Of a stretch of DNA of 64,000 nt, positions 1 through 9,257 are shown one piece after another. Source of the DNA: JBPEWY01 sp965224095 (lineage in GTDB: Bacteria; Bacteroidota; Bacteroidia; Flavobacteriales; Flavobacteriaceae); contig OZ245039.1 in NCBI GenBank assembly GCA_965224095.1, positions 62,001 through 126,000 of the forward strand, in the 5' to 3' direction. Every line of letters starts with the position of its first letter. Position 1 is the first letter of the stretch. The translations under genes and the position numbers were made by a program. The notes beneath the pieces are model-generated. The model did not search any database. It saw only the letters and a program-made list of their open reading frames with translations, and was not told where the DNA came from.

Positions 1-1
1 T

Positions 2-2047
2 GTTTTTCACAACACCTTCGGACAAAAAATAATCAACGATTCTGTTCCGAATATTGAATTGCAGGAAGTCACTTTAAACCATACAGCCGAAAATATAAAT
101 GTGCGAACCTTGGTTTCAGAAAAAATTGACGCAGAAACTTTTAAAAGGTTTAATCCAATCGATATGGTGAGTTCGATAAATCAGATTTCCGGAGTATATA
201 TTTTGTCTGGAGCGCTAAACACCAATCGGATTACAATTCGAGGTATAGGATCCAGAACCCCATATGGCACCAGTAAATTACGAATGTATCTGGATGGAAT
301 TCCCGTAACCAATGGTGCAGGTGTTTCCTCTATAGAAGCATTCGATTTGGAGAATTTGGAAAATATTGAAGTAATTAAAGGCCCTAAGGGAACCTCATTG
401 GGGGCAAATTTGGGGGGTGCTATAAGACTCACTACCGGAATCCCTGAAAAGGAGCAAACCAGCTTTTCTAACAGTATAACAGTAGGCTCTTATAAACAGT
501 TTAAAAACAATCTTAAATTTCAGCATAACGAAAACAAATTTTATCTCAATTTGAGTTATGATCATACGGAAATAGACGGGTATAGAGAAAATAGCCGCTA
601 TAGGAGGAACGGATTTTTGTTGAATTCCCGGTATCAATTATCTAAAAAAGCTTCTTTGGGAATTCTGGTGAATTATATTGATTACAATGCCCAAATCCCC
701 AGCTCTTTGAGTAAAACCGATTTCTATGAAAACCCGACTCAGGCCGCAGGCAATTGGCGGGCCGCTAAAGGATTTGAGTCAAATAAATATACGCTGACAG
801 GGATTCATTATACGCAACAAATAGGAAAAAAGTTAACGCTAAAAAATGCAATATTTTATACGTATTTAGATCATTATGAACCCAGGCCTTTTAATATTCT
901 GGATGAGTATACAAATGGCTTTGGATTTAGAACCGAAATTTCCGGAAGTGTGAATATTAAAGGCTTCACTCCCGGTTATATGATAGGAACAGAAATGTAC
1001 AAAGACGACTATAACTGGAATACCTATAAAAATAACTACAGAGACAATAACGGGAATGGAAGCCTTCAGGGAGAACAACTAAGTGATAATGAAGAACAAA
1101 GAGATCAGATAAGCGTATTTGCCTTGGTGAATCTGCCCTTGTCTAAAGCATTTTTAGTTAAACTTGGATTGTCGGTTCATAAAACGAGCTATACCTTTAA
1201 GGATCACTTTAATCTGGATGAAAATAACAAAAGTGCCTCCAGAGATTTTAATCCTGTGACAACGCCCAGTATACATGCAAATTATATTTTAAACAAATCA
1301 GGTAAACTGTATGCAAACATAAGCAGAGGTATTTCCAACCCAAGCTTAGAGGAAACCCTAACGCCCGATGGGGTAATTAATCCGGATATCGAACAGGAAA
1401 CCGGAATGAATTATGAGGTGGGTGCCAGACTTGGTTTTTTCTCAGACCAATTAAGGTTAAAAGCAGCCGTTTATCGTATGAATGTAAAAAACCTTTTGGT
1501 AGCCGAACGTATTGGTGAAGATCAATATATAGGAAGGAATGCAGGAAAAATGAGACACCAGGGATTGGAACTCGATGTAAATTACACCTGGAATATCACT
1601 TCAGATATTAAGCTACTACCTTTTGCAAGGTATACATGGAGCGATCATTCTTTTGTAAAATTTATCGACAAGGAGCATGACTATTCCGGAAATAAGCTTA
1701 CGGGAGTTCCCAGGCATCGGATAAATGCCGGATTTCTGTGTTCCCTGATAGATCAGTGGTCGTGGAGCACCGGATTGGAGTTTGTAGATCGCATCCCACT
1801 AACGGATGAAAATTCAATTTACAGCGATTCGTATACAATTTGGAATTCCAGTTTGAATTATTCAAAAACGATCACGCCAAAACTAAATATGGGAGCGCGC
1901 CTGGGAATTAATAATGTGTTTAATTCCAGATATGCCAGGTCCGTTTTAATCAATGCCACCGGATTTGGAGGAAATGACCCCAGGTTCTATTATCCTGGAA
2001 ATTCCAGAAATTTTTACGCAAGTATTCAATTGCATTACCGCTTGTAG
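2..2047 (+). CDS. TonB-dependent outer-membrane receptor (5' end cut by window edge)
   Basis: The frame is open from base 2, so the true start lies upstream of the window; the first visible residues (VFHNTFGQ) look like the end of a signal peptide. About 681 residues are visible. A plug domain occupies roughly the first 130, with typical phrases such as TIRGIG, MYLDGIP and IEVIKGPKG. A beta-barrel rich in alternating aromatic residues follows and ends in a terminal-strand pattern closing on HYRL. There is no carboxypeptidase-regulatory N-terminal domain, which is more like siderophore or vitamin receptors than SusC. Receptors of this family import metal chelates or other large ligands across the outer membrane using TonB energy. 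It lies 142 bp upstream of the first PKS gene on the same strand, so it may serve the cluster product, but this is inference. The substrate cannot be told from the sequence. Confidence 0.9.
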   Translation, partial: VFHNTFGQKIINDSVPNIELQEVTLNHTAENINVRTLVSEKIDAETFKRFNPIDMVSSINQISGVYILSGALNTNRITIRGIGSRTPYGTSKLRMYLDGIPVTNGAGVSSIEAFDLENLENIEVIKGPKGTSLGANLGGAIRLTTGIPEKEQTSFSNSITVGSYKQFKNNLKFQHNENKFYLNLSYDHTEIDGYRENSRYRRNGFLLNSRYQLSKKASLGILVNYIDYNAQIPSSLSKTDFYENPTQAAGNWRAAKGFESNKYTLTGIHYTQQIGKKLTLKNAIFYTYLDHYEPRPFNILDEYTNGFGFRTEISGSVNIKGFTPGYMIGTEMYKDDYNWNTYKNNYRDNNGNGSLQGEQLSDNEEQRDQISVFALVNLPLSKAFLVKLGLSVHKTSYTFKDHFNLDENNKSASRDFNPVTTPSIHANYILNKSGKLYANISRGISNPSLEETLTPDGVINPDIEQETGMNYEVGARLGFFSDQLRLKAAVYRMNVKNLLVAERIGEDQYIGRNAGKMRHQGLELDVNYTWNITSDIKLLPFARYTWSDHSFVKFIDKEHDYSGNKLTGVPRHRINAGFLCSLIDQWSWSTGLEFVDRIPLTDENSIYSDSYTIWNSSLNYSKTITPKLNMGARLGINNVFNSRYARSVLINATGFGGNDPRFYYPGNSRNFYASIQLHYRL

Positions 2048-2189
2048 TTACCGGGCAATTATTCATATTAAATCACTTTTTCAAATAGATCAAATACCAT
2101 TTGGGTAATTGTTCCAAACCTTCTTCTACTTCCGATTAAATCTTACGGGAGTAGCTATACGATTTTAAGATAACACTAATAAAAAGAAA

Positions 2190-5100
2190 ATGAGCTTGAA
2201 GAGAAAGTACAGGCTTAACATGCCACAATTATTGTGGGGTGGTTTAAGCGAGAATTGGTTATTAAAAGAATTGGGCGATGTACACTGGCATCAAATTACA
2301 GATGCTTTCAATACCGCTTCCGACCAGTTGGTTGATAGCAGGGGAGAACGATTATACGCAAGTTTCGTCAGACTGAAATGGTCGGGAGATAATATCGCAG
2401 AGTTTTCAGAAAATGACGAAATAGATGTTAATAGCAAACTTTCCCGATACGGAAGTAAAATGTTTTTTAGCGAGACTTCTTGTATTGGAACATCCGGGAA
2501 ACTGAAAGCTAGTCTGATGTCTGTTTTTTCAACCAGAGAGGCCTCCGACAATACACAGTTAAAAAAAGGAACCCTAAAAGCCGAAATCACATCTGATAAA
2601 ATAAAAATACATAAAAGACTTCCCGCTTTAGCAAAAGAATACCTCGATAAAAAAGTAGTTCTATTTGATGAAAAAGGAGCTTTAAAACCAGAGGCGTACC
2701 TCAGAATACTTTATAGAAAAGAATATAGAATAGATGCATACGACGATATTAATGGAGTAGGTCTGTTATACTTTGCCAGTTATCCCAAAATCAGCGATAA
2801 ATGTGAACGCGATTATGTACATTTTCACTACAAACTTAAAAAAGACTGGTTAGACGCCGCCGGTGTTATTTTCAGAGATATTCATTACTACGGAAATGCT
2901 AATCCCGGTGAAAACCTTATTTATGAGCTTAACGAACTTGAGAATGTAAAAGGAAAAGTTTCTATAAAAAGCTCCCTATACAGAGCAGCAGATATGCAGC
3001 TTATTGCGCGTATAAGTGTAGTAAAGCAACTGGCGGAGGGGATCGTACTCAGAAAACGGAAAAATCCGATTCAGGAATCACTTCCCAATGCGGATATGTA
3101 CAGCGATGTTTTTAATAAGACTCCGGTAAAACAAAAAGAAAATCTTTCTAAAGCACCGGCTCTGGATAAAGATACCTTAAGTGGTATTGTTATAAAATTT
3201 ATCGAATCGATGCTGGAGGTAAAAGGGCTTTCTTCCAAAAGCGATTTAAATGCATTGGGAATAGAGTCTATTGTATACCAGGAGCTATCTGAATTTCTTT
3301 TCGAAAAATACCAAATAGATAGTAATCCGAGTCTGTTTTTCGGTGCATCTACGATAGAAGATCTGACTGATTATTTACTTGGCATCGATAAAACATCCGG
3401 GGCATCGCTCCAGGACAATCCCAAAACATATGCTTCCCGAAATGAGGTAGCCGTAATAGGTATGAGCGGTCGATTTCCGGGTGCTGAAAATGTCCGGGAA
3501 TTTTGGCGGCAAATAGCGGATAACAAAGACCTTATCTCGGAAGCCCCTTCCGAACGATGGGATTGGAAAGCTTTCAATTCTAAGAATGACAAGGCCATCC
3601 CCAAATGGGGCGGGTTCATTCAGGATGTTACCAAATTTGATCCTTTATTTTTTGGAATTAGTCCGCGAGAGGCGGAATTAATGGACCCCCAGCAGCGTAT
3701 TACACTGGAAGCGGTTTATGCGGCTCTCGAAGATGCGGCAATTAAAACCCATAACTTAAAAGGCACCAATACCGGAGTTTACCTGGGAGTGTCGGGCTCA
3801 GATTATGCTCACTTACTTTCCGGGACACGTAAAAAAGCCGTGGAAGCCTACGACACTATAGGCACATCTACTTCCATATTGGTAAATCGTATTTCTTATT
3901 TGTTAGATATTCACGGGCCCAGTCAGGCTATTGACACAGCCTGTTCTTCTTCTCTGGTAGCACTTCATGAAGCAGTTAAAAGCATTGAAAGCGGCTTATG
4001 CGAAATGGCATTTGCAGGAGGTGTTCATACCATGTTTAGACCGGAAGTAACCATGTCGTACGGACAGGCGGGTATGTTAAGCGAAGACGGGAGGTGCAAG
4101 ACATTCGACGAACGTGCAAACGGATATGTTCGGGGTGAGGGAGTAGGTGTGGTTCTTTTAAAATCGTTAGAAAGTGCTAAGAGAGACGGCGATCCTATTT
4201 ATGCTGTTATTAAAGGGAGCTCGGTGAATCACGGCGGGAAAGCCAATACGCTTACATCCCCAAACCCGAAAGCACAAAAGGCCTTAATTGTACAGGCGTA
4301 TAAAAAAGCGAATATTTCCCCCGAAAAGGTCACCTATATTGAAGCACACGGAACCGGAACTCCTTTGGGAGATCCCATAGAAATAGAAGGTTTGAAATTA
4401 GCCTTTTCGGAACTGTTTGAGGCTCAAAACATATCGAATCCCGTAAAAGAGTATTGTGGAATAGGTAGTGTTAAAACCAATATAGGTCATCTCGAGGCAG
4501 CTGCCGGTATTGCCGGATTTATAAAGCTATTACTCTGCTTGCAACATAAAATGCTTCCCGGAAACCCTCATTTAAAAAGCGTTAATAAGTATATCAACCT
4601 GGAGAATAGCCCATTTTATCTCAGAAAAGAAACATCCGAATGGGAAGTCCCGAATAAGCACCCCAGAACTGCAAGCATTAGCTCTTTTGGCTTCGGTGGT
4701 GTTAACGCACATGCTGTGGTCCAGGAATATACAACCGGAGTAACGGCATACAAAGGGAATCATCCGGCGGTTATTACCTTATCCGCTAAAAATGAAAATC
4801 GCCTGCGAGATAGAGCTTCAGACCTCGCAGAATATATAACCCAATTCCCGGAATGTAATCTGCACCACCTGGCTTATACGCTGCAAACGGGAAGAGATGA
4901 AATGGAGGAGCGCCTGGCCCTGGTGGTTACCGAAAAAGAGGAACTCGTAAAAAAACTTAATGATTTTGTATCAGGCTCTAAAATAGGGTTTTCGCTTGGA
5001 AGCACTAAAAAAGGAATTAGCGATTTTAAAATGGACGATGAGGCCGGAAAAACCTATTTAAAAGCAGTTATTAAAGAGAAAAATTATAAATCGCTGGCGC

Positions 5101-8100
5101 AACTCTGGACACGCGGAGTACAGATTGACTGGAAACTGTTGTATCAGAAACAAAAACCTTCAAAACTTAGACTTCCTACCTATCCGTTTGAACGAAAAAA
5201 GTACTGGTCGCCTGAAATCAATGTTAGCCAAAAGAGTGATGATACAGTGCAATACGACCAAACAAAAACCGATACGGAAAAAAATATTTCGGTTCGTGCT
5301 ACAGAGCCAAAACCGACAGGGGTAGACGTGAAAACTTTCCTTGTTACATTACTGGGCAATGTTTTAAAACTCACTAAAGAGGATATCGACCTGAGCGCAG
5401 ATATCAGCGATTACGGAATAGATTCTATTATGTCGTCTCAATTAATAAGTGAATTGAGAGATATAGTACCCGAGATTCCACAACTCTTATTCCTGGAGTA
5501 CAGGACTTTTAATGATATTATTGAATACCTGGAATCCAATTTTTCAAAGAATTTCCAGTCCCCTGCTGCGGACTTAATCCAGGAGGAAAGTCCGGATACT
5601 TTAGCTCATATGGTTTTGGAAAGCCAGGAGAGGTTACCTGAAACATTGACCGCCCCGGTACCCGAAAATGAAAGCGCACAGTCTATGCCCGGAAATGATC
5701 TTGCCATTATCGGAATAAGCGGAATTTTACCTCAATCGGAAAACATTACAGATTTTCTGAATCACCTGGAAAAGGGTAATACTATGACGAGTTCTGTTCC
5801 GCAAAAGAGGATGGATCTTCTGCGGTTAGATGAAGAAGAACAAAGGAAAACTGCAAATTGTTACGGAGGTTTCATTGACGGGATAGAAAACTTTGATTAT
5901 GAAAAATTCAAGTTTTCCAGAGAAGAAGCATTACAAATGGACCCACAGCTTAGGAAGCTTATTGAATCGGTATGGCTGGCCATAGGGGATAGTGGGTATC
6001 AGGTTAAAGAATTTCAAAAACGGGAAACGGGAGTGTTTGTTGCTACACGCGGACATTCCGGATATACCGACGTGATGCATCGCAGCAATATGGATTATGA
6101 GGTTGAATTTCCTGCCTTGTATGCTAATCGACTATCACATGTATTCAATCTTAAAGGGCCCAGCGAGATCATTGATACCGGATGTTCTGCATTCATAGCG
6201 GCACTGGAAAGAGCTTCGCATGCGTTTGAAAGAGGCGATTGTGAACAGGCAATCGTATCGACAGCTACCATGAATCTGTCTTATCAGGAGTTAAATAAAA
6301 AAGATCTTACAGGAGTGCTTTCCAAACAAAACAAGACCCGAAGCTTTGATGAGGACGCAGATGGATTTGTTAGGAGCGAAACGATAGGTACCATGATCTT
6401 AAAACCATTGCGCAATGCGGAAGAAGATGGCGATTATGTGTATGGTATTATTAAGGGAATAGGTGTTTATCACGGAGGTAAATCTCCCCTGAAATGGAAC
6501 AGTCCCAATATTAAGGGGCAAAAGAAAGCCATTGAAAAAGCAATTAAACAGGCTAACATCAATCCGCTAACTATCGATTATATTGAAGCGGAAGCTAACG
6601 GTATGTCGTTTGTCGATTCTTCCGAAATGGTATCAATCCAGGCGGTTTATGGAGATTACTTTAAAGAATCGGTTAACGGCTGGAAAGACAAAACCATTTT
6701 TATAGGAAGCTTAAAACCTCTGGTAGGGCACGCCGAAACATCTTCTACTTTTCCATGCCTGTTAAAACTGATTCTCAGTACACGAAAAAAGCGATTATTT
6801 GGTATTAAAGGTCTAAACAAGGTTAATGCGGCAATAAGTATTAAAGACAATTTTTCAATTCTCCGGGAAGATTGTCACTGGCCGGAAGTCAATAATACTG
6901 CGAATCACAATCACCCGAAACGAATGGCAATTAACTGTTTGGGAATAGGGGGTGTTAATACACATTTGATATTCGAGGAATATAAAAATAAACCCTCCGA
7001 TACAACTAAATCGAACGGATTTAATTTCTGCTTTTCAGATGAGAGTGAACAACAACTATCGGCAATGCTACAAACCTTGGCAGATCAACTTCCAAGGCTT
7101 GGAGCGGGAATGACGGAACTTGAATTACTTAACAGGCTTGAGTTCACGATGCTGGAAGGAAGAAAACCTCTGACATATCGTTTATTGATTCAAGCAGATA
7201 CCCTGGACGATTTAATTCGGGGCATTCGTCTGTGGCATGAAAAAAAGAACACATACCAGAAAAATGATACCGTATTTTATAATTTCGGAAAACTTCAAAC
7301 AACAGATTCAGAGCAGCTAACAAAGGCTTTGGAGAATAAAAATTGGGATGCCTTATTCCACCTATGGTTGAACGGTGCTGTAATTAACTGGAAGCAAACA
7401 AATTATATTACCGGTGGGAAAAGGATACCCGTCCCGACACAAACGTTAAAATTGCTTTATTGCTGGCCCTTTGAAACAGAAGTCCCGGCGCAGCACTCTC
7501 AAAAAGATCAAATGGAAAGCACTCCGGTGGTTTGGAGCGCGATTAACGGGCAGAAGGAGTCACCGTACTCAATTGAAGATAATCATTTGTTTTTGTTTGA
7601 GGTTCATTGGAAGGAATCACCGGTGAGAGAAAAGGAAACAGTCAATTCAGACCGGGCATATCATACCGTGATTTGTTATCTGGATGAATCGGTTACATAT
7701 AATTTTAAGGATACTACAAATTTTAGGGTAATATCTAAAGCCCGGTCTTTTAGCGGCACTTCATTTATAAAACTCGCGCAAACAGCTTTTCAGTATCTGC
7801 GTGATTTACTGGCACAAAAACCAAAACATGAAATAGGAGTACAGATGGTATTTCCGTCGAGTATGATAAATACCTGTTACGGGTTAATCGGATTAGTTTA
7901 CACATGTAGGTATGAATCTTCCAAAGTAAAGCCACAGCTAATTTTTGTAGAAGAGAATACTACCCATGAAAAACTTCAGGAGATTATGTTGGAGAACAGG
8001 AATACGCTGCGGGAGGACTACGTTGTAAAATATGAAGATGATAAGCGTTTTACAGAGTGTTTTGTTAATTCAAAATTTTTCAGCACTCCGATCAACCTTT

Positions 8101-8882
8101 CGGATACCTATAGCGAAGGCGATGTTATTCTTATTACCGGTGGTCTGGGTGGATTAGGGTTAATGGTTGCAAAGGATATTTTAAAGCAATCCGAAAACGC
8201 TACTATTGTGCTTACGGGCCGGTCTGAACTCACGGAGAGTAAGCAGAAAATTGTTGAGAAACTCAACGGTGGAACTTCTCAAGTGGTTTACTACGCTTCC
8301 GATATAGCTAACAAAACCAATACGGGACGTCTAATACGAGAGATTGTTAAAACACACGGAAAACTGGATGGTATTATTCACTGCGCCGGAGTTATTAGAG
8401 ATAATTACCTGGTTAATAAAACAGTTAATGAAATACAAACGGTATTGGCTCCTAAGATTTTAGGAGCGGAAAACTTGAATTTCCACACAAAGAAACTCCC
8501 GCTAAAATTCTTCCTGTGCTTTTCCTCATTGCATTCATACGGCAATGCGGGTCAGGCAGATTATGCCATGGCAAATGCCTATTTAGACGGGTTTGTGAGA
8601 GAGCGAAATATAGCGGTAGCTTCAGGGAAGCAACATGGAATTACCATGTCTATGAATTGGCCTTATTGGGAAGAAGGAGGAATGCAATTATCGGAAGATG
8701 CCCTCGAATTAATGAAAGAGATTAAAGGCTCCGTACCATTACCCACGGCACTGGGCATGTATATAATGCATTATGCCCTTCAACAAAAATCGGAACAGCT
8801 AATTATTGATTTTGGCGATTTAGAAAAAATTAGTCGCAAACACAATTTCCAATCCGAATCGGTATACGAGAATATAGAGTAA
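2190..8882 (+). CDS. Trans-AT polyketide synthase 1: LnmK-like loading domain-ACP-KS-ACP-KS*-KR
   Basis: This 2230-residue synthase has no acyltransferase domain. Residues 1-300 resemble the double-hotdog LnmK / Pnap_2097 family (GGLSENWLLKELGD near residue 17), known for bifunctional acyltransferase/decarboxylase activity that makes propionyl-ACP. ACP1 is about 325-395 with its attachment Ser at S360. KS1 is about 418-845 with C585, H720 and H767 all present. A post-KS subdomain runs to 1005. ACP2 is about 1045-1120 (S1079). The second KS (about 1170-1600) keeps C1332 in an altered TGCSAF context and H1514, but the EAHGTGT His is Glu (E1468), so it probably cannot extend. KR is about 1800-2200: TGGLGGLG at 1983-1990, Y2125, N2129, and D2071 in the position that marks B-type ketoreductases. 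I infer that it loads the starter and performs the first extension and reduction. The start is ATG after an A-rich leader, and the free ACP gene follows after 37 bp. Confidence 0.93.
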   Translation: MSLKRKYRLNMPQLLWGGLSENWLLKELGDVHWHQITDAFNTASDQLVDSRGERLYASFVRLKWSGDNIAEFSENDEIDVNSKLSRYGSKMFFSETSCIGTSGKLKASLMSVFSTREASDNTQLKKGTLKAEITSDKIKIHKRLPALAKEYLDKKVVLFDEKGALKPEAYLRILYRKEYRIDAYDDINGVGLLYFASYPKISDKCERDYVHFHYKLKKDWLDAAGVIFRDIHYYGNANPGENLIYELNELENVKGKVSIKSSLYRAADMQLIARISVVKQLAEGIVLRKRKNPIQESLPNADMYSDVFNKTPVKQKENLSKAPALDKDTLSGIVIKFIESMLEVKGLSSKSDLNALGIESIVYQELSEFLFEKYQIDSNPSLFFGASTIEDLTDYLLGIDKTSGASLQDNPKTYASRNEVAVIGMSGRFPGAENVREFWRQIADNKDLISEAPSERWDWKAFNSKNDKAIPKWGGFIQDVTKFDPLFFGISPREAELMDPQQRITLEAVYAALEDAAIKTHNLKGTNTGVYLGVSGSDYAHLLSGTRKKAVEAYDTIGTSTSILVNRISYLLDIHGPSQAIDTACSSSLVALHEAVKSIESGLCEMAFAGGVHTMFRPEVTMSYGQAGMLSEDGRCKTFDERANGYVRGEGVGVVLLKSLESAKRDGDPIYAVIKGSSVNHGGKANTLTSPNPKAQKALIVQAYKKANISPEKVTYIEAHGTGTPLGDPIEIEGLKLAFSELFEAQNISNPVKEYCGIGSVKTNIGHLEAAAGIAGFIKLLLCLQHKMLPGNPHLKSVNKYINLENSPFYLRKETSEWEVPNKHPRTASISSFGFGGVNAHAVVQEYTTGVTAYKGNHPAVITLSAKNENRLRDRASDLAEYITQFPECNLHHLAYTLQTGRDEMEERLALVVTEKEELVKKLNDFVSGSKIGFSLGSTKKGISDFKMDDEAGKTYLKAVIKEKNYKSLAQLWTRGVQIDWKLLYQKQKPSKLRLPTYPFERKKYWSPEINVSQKSDDTVQYDQTKTDTEKNISVRATEPKPTGVDVKTFLVTLLGNVLKLTKEDIDLSADISDYGIDSIMSSQLISELRDIVPEIPQLLFLEYRTFNDIIEYLESNFSKNFQSPAADLIQEESPDTLAHMVLESQERLPETLTAPVPENESAQSMPGNDLAIIGISGILPQSENITDFLNHLEKGNTMTSSVPQKRMDLLRLDEEEQRKTANCYGGFIDGIENFDYEKFKFSREEALQMDPQLRKLIESVWLAIGDSGYQVKEFQKRETGVFVATRGHSGYTDVMHRSNMDYEVEFPALYANRLSHVFNLKGPSEIIDTGCSAFIAALERASHAFERGDCEQAIVSTATMNLSYQELNKKDLTGVLSKQNKTRSFDEDADGFVRSETIGTMILKPLRNAEEDGDYVYGIIKGIGVYHGGKSPLKWNSPNIKGQKKAIEKAIKQANINPLTIDYIEAEANGMSFVDSSEMVSIQAVYGDYFKESVNGWKDKTIFIGSLKPLVGHAETSSTFPCLLKLILSTRKKRLFGIKGLNKVNAAISIKDNFSILREDCHWPEVNNTANHNHPKRMAINCLGIGGVNTHLIFEEYKNKPSDTTKSNGFNFCFSDESEQQLSAMLQTLADQLPRLGAGMTELELLNRLEFTMLEGRKPLTYRLLIQADTLDDLIRGIRLWHEKKNTYQKNDTVFYNFGKLQTTDSEQLTKALENKNWDALFHLWLNGAVINWKQTNYITGGKRIPVPTQTLKLLYCWPFETEVPAQHSQKDQMESTPVVWSAINGQKESPYSIEDNHLFLFEVHWKESPVREKETVNSDRAYHTVICYLDESVTYNFKDTTNFRVISKARSFSGTSFIKLAQTAFQYLRDLLAQKPKHEIGVQMVFPSSMINTCYGLIGLVYTCRYESSKVKPQLIFVEENTTHEKLQEIMLENRNTLREDYVVKYEDDKRFTECFVNSKFFSTPINLSDTYSEGDVILITGGLGGLGLMVAKDILKQSENATIVLTGRSELTESKQKIVEKLNGGTSQVVYYASDIANKTNTGRLIREIVKTHGKLDGIIHCAGVIRDNYLVNKTVNEIQTVLAPKILGAENLNFHTKKLPLKFFLCFSSLHSYGNAGQADYAMANAYLDGFVRERNIAVASGKQHGITMSMNWPYWEEGGMQLSEDALELMKEIKGSVPLPTALGMYIMHYALQQKSEQLIIDFGDLEKISRKHNFQSESVYENIE

Positions 8883-8919
8883 TAATCAATACAAAGTTTA
8901 ATCAATTAAAATCAAAACA

Positions 8920-9189
8920 ATGAATGAATTAGATGAACAAATTAAAGAGTATTTAATCAAGAAATCTGCAGAACTACTCGGTGTAGACAGTTCGGAGGTT
9001 GAATGGGAATCAGATCTTGATGAATACGGTTTTGAATCCATGAAGATTAACAAATTATGCGTGGATATCAATAAGACTTTCGGTACGGAGGTGCGTCCCG
9101 CTATCCTGTTGGAATACACATCTCTTGCTGAGTTTAGTGACTACCTGAAAAAGGAGTACTACACAAAGATTGAAGAAGTATTGCTATAA
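8920..9189 (+). CDS. Free-standing acyl carrier protein
   Basis: This 89-residue protein is a single ACP domain. The phosphopantetheine site is the Ser of YGFES (S40), preceded by the acidic SDLDEYG helix entry and followed by the usual helix II/III region ending near residue 78. It sits 37 bp after the KR at the end of the first PKS. That synthase ends in KR with no carrier of its own, and the next begins directly with a KS, so this ACP most likely holds the chain between the two. It could also serve the adjacent oxygenase as a substrate carrier. The family and active Ser are clear; the place in the assembly line is inferred. Confidence 0.93.
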   Translation: MNELDEQIKEYLIKKSAELLGVDSSEVEWESDLDEYGFESMKINKLCVDINKTFGTEVRPAILLEYTSLAEFSDYLKKEYYTKIEEVLL

Positions 9190-9257
9190 CAGATTCCCGT
9201 TTAAGCAATAGCAAATATTTACATGATAACATTCAAAAACAATTAAAGTAATTAACA

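Noticed and set aside
2..2047. The whole cluster as a siderophore system, because of the TonB receptor and LbtU-like porin
   Set aside because: No catechol, hydroxamate or other iron-binding precursor genes are visible, and the A domains predict Val and Ala.
2100..2118. TTTGG/CCAAA inverted repeat upstream of PKS 1 as an operator
   Set aside because: Arms of 5 bp with a 9-bp spacer are too weak and no second copy is seen before the other cluster genes.
2190..3089. LnmK-like domain as part of a beta-branching (HMG) pathway
   Set aside because: No HMG-CoA synthase-like, enoyl-CoA hydratase-like or donor-ACP genes are present in the window, so a loading role fits better.
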